Positions 57,743 to 64,000 of a DNA stretch of 64,000 bases are shown here, piece by piece. A model generated the notes under the pieces. It ran no database searches, was not told where the DNA came from, and saw only the letters and a program-made list of their open reading frames with translations. Position numbers and translations under genes: made by a program. Every line of letters starts with the position of its first letter. Within the stretch, counting starts at the first letter, position 1. The DNA lies in assembly GCF_002001015.1 (NCBI RefSeq), contig NZ_MUNO01000026.1:186001-250000 (forward strand), given 5' to 3'. Source of the DNA: Polaromonas sp. A23 (GTDB taxonomy: Bacteria > Pseudomonadota > Gammaproteobacteria > Burkholderiales > Burkholderiaceae_C).

Positions 57743-59263
57743 TCATTGCTCTTGGGCCGTGGCCGGCGCTGCGGGCTCTGCAGCCTCATCGGTAAACCAA
57801 TGTGCACGCGCGGTCATGATCAGGGCTTTGGCCTCGTCCGAAGACTGGCCGGTGATATCGGTAAGTTCGTCCACAGCCAGGTCGGCCAGGTCGTCACGGG
57901 TGCTCACACCCGCTTCAGTCAGCTTGGCGATCAGCTCGGGAGTCAGGCCTTCGACATCGCGCAGATTTTGCGAAACACCTTCGGCATTTTCTTCCTTGGC
58001 AATTTCCATGGTCAGCAGCGCATCTTTGGCGCGCGTACGCAGCTCGTTGACGGTGTCTTCGTCGAAGGATTCGATTTCCAGCATCTCCTGCAGCGGCACA
58101 TAGGCCACTTCTTCCAGGCTGGTGAAGCCTTCGGAGATCAGAATGTCAGCGATTTCCTCGTCCACATCGAGCTTTTCCATGAAGAGCTTGCGGCTGGTAT
58201 CGGTTTCCGTGGCCTGCTTTTCAGCGGACTCGTCGGCCGTCATGATATTGATTTTCCAGCCCGTCAGCTCGGCGGCAAGCCGCACGTTCTGGCCGCCGCG
58301 GCCGATGGAGATCGCGAGGTTTTCCTCGTCGACCACCACGTCCATGGCATGGCGCTCTTCGTCCACCACGATGGACGAGACATTGGCCGGGGCCAGCGCG
58401 CCGATGACGAACTGGGCCGGGTCTTCGCTCCACAACACGATGTCGACACGTTCGCCGGCGAGTTCGTTGGTCACGCCGTTGACGCGGGTACCGCGCACGC
58501 CGACGCAGGTACCGATCGGGTCGACGCGTTTGTCATGCGACAGCACGGCGATCTTGGCACGCGAACCAGGGTCGCGGGCACAGGATTTGATCTCCAGCAG
58601 GCCTTGTTCGATCTCGGGTACTTCCTGGCGGAACAGCTCGATCATGAATTCAGGCGCAGTACGCGACAGGATGATGGGTGCGCCACGCAGGGTGGTGTCG
58701 ACTTCCATGATCATGGCGCGGACACGGTCGCCGGAGCGCAGGTTTTCTTTCGGAATCATGTCGCCGCGACGCAGGCGGCCTTCAACACGGCCGGACTCGA
58801 CAATGATGTCGCCCTTGTCCATGCGCTTGACGGTGCCAACAAAAATCTTCTCGCCACGCGACATGAAGTCGTTGAGCAGCATTTCGCGCTCCGCATCGCG
58901 GATTTTCTGCAGGATGACCTGCTTGGCGGCTTGCGCGCCAATGCGGCCGATGGGCAGGCTTTCGACCGGCTTTTCGATGTAGTCGCCTTCTTCGATGTCG
59001 GCAATTTCCTCGCGCGCATCGCTGACCAGCTCTTCGGCTTCCGGGTTTTGCAGGCCGGCTTCGTCAGGAACCACCAGCCAGCGGCGGAAGGTTTCATAGT
59101 TGCCGCTATCGCGGTCCACCACCACGCGGATGTCCGTGCCCTCGGCGTACACCTTTTTGGTAGCCGACGCGAGCGCAAGCTCGACAGCGCCAAAAACGAC
59201 GTCACGTTCAACATTTTTCTCACGCGAGATGGCATCAACCAACATCAACAGTTCGCGATTCAT
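57743..59263 (-). CDS. nusA: Transcription termination/antitermination factor NusA
   Basis: 506 residues: N-terminal RNAP-binding domain ([20 protein letters not shown]), S1 (~135-200), KH1 and KH2 ([38 protein letters not shown]), then two acidic C-terminal helix-hairpin-helix repeats ([20 protein letters not shown]), as in proteobacterial NusA. It acts in pausing, termination and antitermination. 20 bases after rimP. Confidence 0.97.
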   Translation of the reverse strand: MNRELLMLVDAISREKNVERDVVFGAVELALASATKKVYAEGTDIRVVVDRDSGNYETFRRWLVVPDEAGLQNPEAEELVSDAREEIADIEEGDYIEKPVESLPIGRIGAQAAKQVILQKIRDAEREMLLNDFMSRGEKIFVGTVKRMDKGDIIVESGRVEGRLRRGDMIPKENLRSGDRVRAMIMEVDTTLRGAPIILSRTAPEFMIELFRQEVPEIEQGLLEIKSCARDPGSRAKIAVLSHDKRVDPIGTCVGVRGTRVNGVTNELAGERVDIVLWSEDPAQFVIGALAPANVSSIVVDEERHAMDVVVDEENLAISIGRGGQNVRLAAELTGWKINIMTADESAEKQATETDTSRKLFMEKLDVDEEIADILISEGFTSLEEVAYVPLQEMLEIESFDEDTVNELRTRAKDALLTMEIAKEENAEGVSQNLRDVEGLTPELIAKLTEAGVSTRDDLADLAVDELTDITGQSSDEAKALIMTARAHWFTDEAAEPAAPATAQEQ

Positions 59264-59283
59264 TTCACAAGCCTGCCTTTCTT

Positions 59284-59856
59284 TTATATCTCTGTACCGG
59301 GCGCGCTTTTTGGCCTGCGTCCCTTGAAGTCAACAACGGGCGCCAGACGCGCCTGCACGATTTCATCCAGCGTGAAACCCAGCGCCTGCAACGGCGCGGG
59401 AACCCGCTTCTTGCTTACTTTCTGCCCGGGTTTGGCGGCGGGCTCTTCGCTCCACACTATTTGCCATCCGGCTGCCGCACGTTCCAGCGTGCCGCGAAAC
59501 TTTTTGCGGCTCGCCGCCACGCCCGAGCCGGCCGCCGCTGCCCCGATGGGCGCCTTCAGCGTGATGTCCACCAGCTCCCCGGCAAACCGCTCAAAATCCT
59601 TTTCACTGCGCAAAGGCCTGTCTATGCCCGGCGAGCTCACCTCGAGCCGGGAATAAGCCGTGCCTTCCACTTCCAGCACAAACTGCAGTTGGCGCGTGAC
59701 TTTTTCGCAATCTTCTGCATTGATGAACTGCTCGGCACCCTGAACATAGGGCTGGTCGATCGTGACGCGCAGCAAGCCACCACCGGTGCGCTCGATATCC
59801 ACCAGCTCGTAACCCAGCCCAGTGACTGTTTGCTCAATCGTCTCGTGTAATGCCAT
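59284..59856 (-). CDS. rimP: Ribosome maturation factor RimP
   Basis: 190 residues: [20 protein letters not shown] and [20 protein letters not shown] are the RimP signatures, and the end ([20 protein letters not shown]) is the SH3-like domain. A ~40-residue Ala/Gly/Lys/Arg-rich insertion lies within that domain. RimP assists 30S assembly. First gene of the operon; an intrinsic-terminator hairpin lies ~50 bases upstream. Confidence 0.96.
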   Translation of the reverse strand: MALHETIEQTVTGLGYELVDIERTGGGLLRVTIDQPYVQGAEQFINAEDCEKVTRQLQFVLEVEGTAYSRLEVSSPGIDRPLRSEKDFERFAGELVDITLKAPIGAAAAGSGVAASRKKFRGTLERAAAGWQIVWSEEPAAKPGQKVSKKRVPAPLQALGFTLDEIVQARLAPVVDFKGRRPKSAPGTEI

Positions 59857-59904
59857 TCAGTTCTAAATGCAGCTCTTAACAACAGGTTGCAAAAACAAAC
59901 GCCC

Positions 59905-59936
59905 AAAAAAAATGGGCGGTGAAAACCCGCCCATTT
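59905..59936 (-). terminator. Intrinsic terminator upstream of rimP (possible leader attenuator)
   Basis: On the minus strand AAATGGGCGG and CCGCCCATTT form a 10-bp stem with a GTTTTCA loop, followed by an eight-T run. It lies 49 bases before the rimP ATG and after the yej operon, so it either ends that transcript or, if rimP is transcribed from farther up, acts as an attenuator. Little room is left for a promoter between it and rimP. Confidence 0.8.
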
Positions 59937-60061
59937 GGTCGTGAAGCGCATATTGTAGCCTGCTGACGGCGCCCGCGCAAGCAGTTTGCATGCCCGGGCG
60001 TGGGAGCACGCCGTGTCTGGCGAGACCCGAAATTAATGAATTTGAATTAACTTCGCCCGTA

Positions 60062-60228
60062 CTAGTGTTCTATCCCACAAATAAGGTGATGAAATGAAAT
60101 TGTCCAGTCAGCTGTCAGGCAAGGCGCGAGGAGGCGACATAGCCGTAGCTATGGCAACGACGAGCAACGCCGCATGGCGGCTGAATGGGCGATTTCATAT
60201 CGCCTTTATTTGTGGGACAGGACACTAG
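60062..60228. mobile_element. 167-bp MITE, IS5-like
   Basis: Inverted ends TGTTCTATCCCACAAATAA and (right end, reversed) TGTCCTGTCCCACAAATAA match at 17 of 19 positions and extend, less perfectly, to ~33 bases. Both sides carry CTAG, which fits the 4-bp YTAR target of the IS5 group. No ORF inside; the centre has CATAGCCGTAGCTATG and GCCGCATGGCGGC hairpins. The right CTAG holds the yejF-like stop codon, which would have been there before insertion. Confidence 0.78.
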
Positions 60229-61832
60229 GTGTGCGCGGCCACCAGAACGCGGGTATAGGGATGCTGCGGCCGCTCCAGCACCTGCTCGACCGGCCCCTCT
60301 TCCAGCACCTCGCCGTCTTTCATGACCATGACCTGGTGGGCCATCGCGCGGATCACATCCACATCGTGGGTGATCAGCAAGTAGCTCAGGCCGCGGTCAC
60401 GCTGGAGTTTTTGCAGCAACTGGAGCACCTGTTTCTGAATGGTGACGTCAAGGGCGCTGGTGGGTTCGTCCAGAACCAGCAGTTGTGGCTGAACGATCAG
60501 GGCCCGGGCAATCGCCAGCCGCTGGCGCTGCCCACCCGAAAACTCATGCGGGTAGCGCTGCAGCAGCCCGGGAAACTGCGCTTCACCCATTCCCACCTCC
60601 GCCAGGGACTCAAACACCTGCGTGCGCCGCTGGGCAGCGGACAGCCCGGGCTGGTGGACACGCAGACCTTCTCCGACGATTTCCTCCACCGTCATGCGCG
60701 GTGACAGTGAGGAAAAAGGGTCCTGGAACACCACCTGGACGGCACGCCGCATGCTCCTGTTGCTCGCTGCATTGCGGCTCCAGGGCTTGCCGGTAGCCAG
60801 CAGTTGCCCCTGGAAGGGATGCAACCCCAACGCGGCCAGAGCCAGCGTCGACTTGCCCGACCCGGATTCGCCAATGACCCCCAGCGTCTGGCCGGCGGGA
60901 ATGCGGAAGCTGGCTCCCTTGACCGCCACAAACTCTCCCTTGCGAAACCAGCCGCGCACGCCGGGCAAGGACAGTGGGTATGTGACCTTCAGGCCCTGAG
61001 CCTCCAGAACCGGCGCGGCAGTGGGATCAGGTCGAACTTCGGCCACATCGCGGGCGGGCCGGCTGTCGATCAGCTTGCGGGTGTAGGGATGCTGCGGCGC
61101 GGCGAAGACCGAGGCAACATCGCCTTGCTCTACCAAGTGGCCGTTTTCCATCACCGCGATCCGGTCCGCGAAATTGCGCACCAGATTCAAGTCGTGGGTG
61201 ATCAGAAGCAACGCCATGCCGGTCTGGCGCTGCAGGTCGGACAGCAGCTCCAGGATCTGCATCCGCAGCGTCACATCCAGTGCAGTGGTGGGCTCGTCAG
61301 CCAGCAGCAGGCGCGGCCGGCAGGCCAGCGCCATGGCGATCATGGCGCGCTGGCGTTGGCCGCCCGACAGCAGGTGCGGGAAGGCCTTGGCGCGGCGCAA
61401 TGGCTCGGGGATGCCGGTGGCCGCCAGTGCCTCGACCGCCCCTGCCCAGGCCTGCCGTGCGGTGAGGCCTTGTTTGAGCTGCAGCACCTCGGCAATCTGG
61501 TCGCCCACTGGGAACAGCGGATTAAGCGCCGTCATCGGCTCCTGGAAAATCATCGCAATTTCCCGGCCCCGCACTGCGAGCATCTCTAGCTCCGAAATTG
61601 ATAGCAGATCAAGCACACCCGCCGAGGGCTCTAAGCCTGAAAGGCTTGCAACGCCGCTCAATTCGGCGTTCTGAACCAGCCGCAGCAGGCTCAGTGCCAT
61701 CACGGTCTTCCCGGAGCCGGATTCGCCCACCAACGCCAGTTTTTCGCCGGGTGCGATGGAAAAATCAATGCCGCGCACAACGTCCTTGCCGCCGAAGGAG
61801 ACGCGCAGGCCTTTGACGTCGAGCAGGCTCAT
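60225..61832 (-). CDS. yejF: Peptide/oligopeptide ABC transporter, tandem ATP-binding protein (YejF type)
   Basis: 535 residues with two complete ATPases. First: GESGSGKTVMAL (Walker A), LSGGQRQRAMIAMAL (signature), LLLADEPTTALDVT (Walker B), ITHDL. Second: GESGSGKSTLAL, FSGGQRQRLAIARAL, LLVLDEPTSALDVT, ITHDVDVI. YejF drives the YejABEF peptide importer (microcin C entry in E. coli). Residues ~63-78 (LEPSAGVLDLLSISELE) derive from an inserted repeat. The start overlaps the ankyrin gene stop (ATGA), and its TAG stop lies in the MITE target site. Confidence 0.93.
   Translation of the reverse strand: MSLLDVKGLRVSFGGKDVVRGIDFSIAPGEKLALVGESGSGKTVMALSLLRLVQNAELSGVASLSGLEPSAGVLDLLSISELEMLAVRGREIAMIFQEPMTALNPLFPVGDQIAEVLQLKQGLTARQAWAGAVEALAATGIPEPLRRAKAFPHLLSGGQRQRAMIAMALACRPRLLLADEPTTALDVTLRMQILELLSDLQRQTGMALLLITHDLNLVRNFADRIAVMENGHLVEQGDVASVFAAPQHPYTRKLIDSRPARDVAEVRPDPTAAPVLEAQGLKVTYPLSLPGVRGWFRKGEFVAVKGASFRIPAGQTLGVIGESGSGKSTLALAALGLHPFQGQLLATGKPWSRNAASNRSMRRAVQVVFQDPFSSLSPRMTVEEIVGEGLRVHQPGLSAAQRRTQVFESLAEVGMGEAQFPGLLQRYPHEFSGGQRQRLAIARALIVQPQLLVLDEPTSALDVTIQKQVLQLLQKLQRDRGLSYLLITHDVDVIRAMAHQVMVMKDGEVLEEGPVEQVLERPQHPYTRVLVAAHT
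61597..61637 (+). repeat. Interspersed repeat, in-frame copy in the yejF-like gene
   Basis: AATTGATAGCAGATCAAGCA, then GAGGGCTCTAAGCC on the plus strand: the TTGATAGCTGCTTGCGCCC and AAGGGCTGGAGCC blocks, diverged, between Walker A and Q-loop of the first ATPase. Confidence 0.5.
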
Positions 61833-63622
61833 GGCCGCCCTTCCTTGATCGCAGCCTGCAGCAGCGCCACGATTTTCGCCGGCGCGGCCTGTCGCGCCAA
61901 GCGCCGCTCGTCCGAGTCGAGCCGGGCCTTGGCCTTATCGATATAGCAGGAGCCACTAGCGGCCCCCGAGTATTGGGGGTTCTTCGCAATTTGCATGGCG
62001 AATTCCATCAGCGTATCAAGATCGTGCCCGCCATATCGCCTGCGACCTTTGTCATTCAGGCGCTGTCGCGGATCTGCGCCGTACTTGAGTAACTCCTCCA
62101 CCATCCGGTCACTGCGGTTGGCTACGGCGATTAGCAGGGGCGTCGAGCCATAAGCGTCCCGTGAGTCCACGGGCACGCCGGCGTCGACCAAGGACTTCAC
62201 ATATCTCGCCGCTTCGTAGCCGTCATAGGCCAGTTCGTGCAAATGCGTGTGCCCGTCCGAGTTCTGCATGAAGTTGACGGGCTCGCGGCCCCAGAGAAAG
62301 TCGACGGCTGACTTGTGGTCACAACGAAGTGCGTAACTCAAGACTGTGCGGCGGTAAGCCGAACTGCAAGGCCCCTGCGTGGTCTCAGCTGCGTGGGTGA
62401 GACTCGCCCCTGCCGCGAGCAACGCTTCCATCACGTCAACAGGGGCATACGAAGCCGCGACCGGAAGCGCCGGCTGGGTGCAGAGGAAGGACTGCACGGA
62501 CTTGCGATTCACTGGCGCACCCAGTCGAACCAAACGGCTCACTGTTTCGGGCGAGTCTAGGGCAACATAGTGAAACAGGGTGCGGTACTGGTCATCGACC
62601 GTGCCGCCCGGAACCCCGGCAGCCACGAGCCGCTCAATCCGGTCGATACGCTTCGGATTTGCGAACAACGGAGGATCAACGAACTGGCCCTTGGGGTACG
62701 ACACGCGAGCCCGCAGCAACTGACTCAACGCCGATTCGCTGGGACTTCGCATGGCGCAACGCCACGCACCCAACAGGTCCGAGGTATTGGCGGAGCCGCC
62801 AAAGCCGTGCACCAGCAGCCGGGCTATGAGGGCCGAATTTTCCGCGCAGACCGCAACCTTCAGAACGTCTCCCGACACTCTCGACGGCCCCGAGCCCAGC
62901 CGGACCAGACGCTCCAACCTGGAAGCGTCGTTGCGGCCAACGGCCGCGGCAAGCAACTGCCCGCGGTCGACGTTCGTCAGGGCGGTCATCTCGCTCCGCG
63001 TGAGCACCAGGTCCAGCAGGTCCGGCCGGTCCTTTCTGTAGGCAGCGATCAGTGCCTCAGCGCGTTTGTGCGGCGCTTGAGTCGCGATTCGTTCATACCT
63101 TGCCGCGGCGGTCGCGTGGTCCGGACTGGCCAGCCACTCATGCACAAGATCGGGCCACGGCGGCGCCGGGCAAGCGCGGCCAGGCCTTTCCACGACAAAG
63201 TTGCCGCTCATTGGAAAAATGGCCTGTACCTCGACCTCAGCGCGGGCGGTCGACCGGAGTGATGCCTGCTGCCTTTGCTGATCATCTACCTTGCCTTCAA
63301 TGAAGATTTGAACCTCGATGCCAATGTGGTCCTGCAGCCTGCGTCGAACCATTTCGGCGCGTGCCAGGGCAAGGGCCTTGCCTCCTTCGTCGGGATGGGC
63401 GTAGCCGACGATAAAGCCTGTGATTTCTGCCTTGGATCCCGAAGTCATGCACGCGAAGTGCCGGGCACGCGTGTCGATCTCTGACGTCAGCACCGTCGAA
63501 TGGGGAGCAAACCAAACATCAAGGTAAAGCCTCGCCCGATTGGGGCCAGCGATCGCGGTAGCAGTGCAGCCGGCGAACAGCAGCGCGCCGGCGACGCAAC
63601 GAACGACCGCTACCACGTTCAT
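61829..63622 (-). CDS. Exported OmpA-like/ankyrin-repeat protein within yej operon
   Basis: 597 residues. A signal peptide with possible lipobox (VAGALLFAGCTATAIA) leads to an OmpA-like region (LDVWFAPHSTVLTSEIDTRA, ITGFIVGYAHPDEGGKALAL, ARAEMVRRRLQDHIGIEVQI), whose RAEMVRRRL is typical of peptidoglycan-binding OmpA domains. From ~350 ankyrin repeats appear: TLFHYVALDSPETVSRLVRL, DVMEALLAAGASL, YVKSLVDAGVPVDSRDAYGS, TPLLIAVANRSDRMVEELLK. Its start overlaps the permease stop and its stop overlaps the ATPase start, each by ATGA. It is not a usual yej component. Confidence 0.82.
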   Translation of the reverse strand: MNVVAVVRCVAGALLFAGCTATAIAGPNRARLYLDVWFAPHSTVLTSEIDTRARHFACMTSGSKAEITGFIVGYAHPDEGGKALALARAEMVRRRLQDHIGIEVQIFIEGKVDDQQRQQASLRSTARAEVEVQAIFPMSGNFVVERPGRACPAPPWPDLVHEWLASPDHATAAARYERIATQAPHKRAEALIAAYRKDRPDLLDLVLTRSEMTALTNVDRGQLLAAAVGRNDASRLERLVRLGSGPSRVSGDVLKVAVCAENSALIARLLVHGFGGSANTSDLLGAWRCAMRSPSESALSQLLRARVSYPKGQFVDPPLFANPKRIDRIERLVAAGVPGGTVDDQYRTLFHYVALDSPETVSRLVRLGAPVNRKSVQSFLCTQPALPVAASYAPVDVMEALLAAGASLTHAAETTQGPCSSAYRRTVLSYALRCDHKSAVDFLWGREPVNFMQNSDGHTHLHELAYDGYEAARYVKSLVDAGVPVDSRDAYGSTPLLIAVANRSDRMVEELLKYGADPRQRLNDKGRRRYGGHDLDTLMEFAMQIAKNPQYSGAASGSCYIDKAKARLDSDERRLARQAAPAKIVALLQAAIKEGRP

Positions 63623-64000
63623 TTATCGGCCTTCCGCGGATCAAGCGCATCGCGCAGGGCGTCACCCATGAAGGTCAGCAGCAGCAGGGTCAGCACCAGT
63701 ACGGCAAACGTGGAGATCGAGATCCACCAGGCATCGATGTTGTTCTTGCCCTGACTCAACAGCTCGCCCAGCGACGGCGTTCCGGGCGGCACGCCCAGTC
63801 CCAGGAAGTCCAGCGAGGTCAGGGCCAGGATCGCACCACTCATGCGAAATGGCAGAAAGGTCACGACCGGCGTCATGCTGTTTGGCAGAATGTGGCGCCA
63901 CATGATGCGGCCGTTGCCCACACCCAGCGCGCGGGCCGCACGCACGTATTCCATCTGCCGGTTGCGCAGGAATTCAGCGCGCACATAGTCCGCCAGCGAC
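63619..64000 (-). CDS. yejE: Peptide ABC transporter permease (YejE type), 3' part
   Basis: The last ~126 residues of a binding-protein-dependent permease; the frame is open to the window edge (from SLADYVRAEFLRNRQ). The EAA loop reads YVRAARALGVGNGRIMWRHI followed by LPNSMTPVV, and DFLGLGVPPGTPSLGELLSQ is typical of DppC/YejE proteins. The C-terminus TFMGDALRDALDPRKADK ends in AAATGA, sharing ATGA with the ankyrin gene. The 5' part lies outside the window. Confidence 0.9.
   Translation of the reverse strand, partial: SLADYVRAEFLRNRQMEYVRAARALGVGNGRIMWRHILPNSMTPVVTFLPFRMSGAILALTSLDFLGLGVPPGTPSLGELLSQGKNNIDAWWISISTFAVLVLTLLLLTFMGDALRDALDPRKADK

Noticed and set aside
57746..59656. A 636-codon plus-strand frame opposite nusA
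   Set aside because: Antisense shadow spanning nusA and rimP; composition typical of reverse-complement high-GC codons.
59940..60061. tRNA or small RNA gene in the rimP leader
   Set aside because: No cloverleaf with a T-loop GTTCRANNC could be drawn.

Overview
The window looks like a high-GC betaproteobacterial chromosome, most likely Comamonadaceae (Polaromonas/Rhodoferax/Variovorax-like). The inference rests on the rimP-nusA-infB-rbfA-truB-typA and guaB-guaA clusters, orphan Bug-type periplasmic binding proteins, ratA/rnfH divergent from smpB, and a short interspersed repeat (core TAGCTGCTTGCGCCCGT, then AAGGGCTGG) of a kind I associate with this family. No tRNA, rRNA, CRISPR, phage or integrase gene was found.

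Layout. 1-13.5 kb: accessory genes, namely a CYTH-CHAD protein, an ECF sigma factor fused to a SnoaL-like domain and divergent from an MFS exporter plus small ABM-like protein, a DMT permease, an isolated AT-rich gene for a NACHT/STAND-like NTPase (5927-8020), LysR/TauE, a lipoprotein-like amidase, a LuxR regulator, and a translationally coupled trio in which an ECF sigma factor sits between two tiny CPxC membrane proteins. 13.8-20.5 kb: a large hybrid sensor kinase, an uncharacterised membrane protein, an acyltransferase and a class C beta-lactamase-like hydrolase. 20.5-24.6 kb: a LysE exporter, then a run of small, co-oriented, unrelated genes separated by integron-type attC sites with no integrase, i.e. 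a CALIN-like cassette cluster. 24.7-32 kb: a ferritin-like/GNAT fusion, a VOC protein, two Bug proteins and a YgiQ radical SAM protein. 31.7-35.2 kb: small stress-type membrane or proline-rich proteins and a large HPII-type catalase. 35.2-43.9 kb: penicillin acylase, aldehyde dehydrogenase, LD-carboxypeptidase, a TadA-haloalkane dehalogenase fusion, a PaiB-like protein and a 2'-5' RNA ligase-like protein.

43.9-60 kb is mainly core: guaA, guaB, rnfH, ratA, smpB, a 3-hydroxyisobutyryl-CoA hydrolase-like gene, then typA, truB, rbfA, infB, nusA and rimP (all read right to left). 60-64 kb holds a yej-type peptide ABC transporter operon in which a periplasmic OmpA-like/ankyrin protein gene lies between permease and ATPase with 4-base ATGA overlaps at both junctions, and a 167-bp IS5-like MITE at the ATPase stop codon.

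The most unusual points are the integrase-less cassette array with intact and collapsed attC sites, the interspersed repeat inserted in frame in five otherwise conserved proteins, the ankyrin gene inside the yej operon, the lone NTPase island, and the CPxC/sigma/CPxC trio. All calls are from reading sequence and translations; no database search was run.
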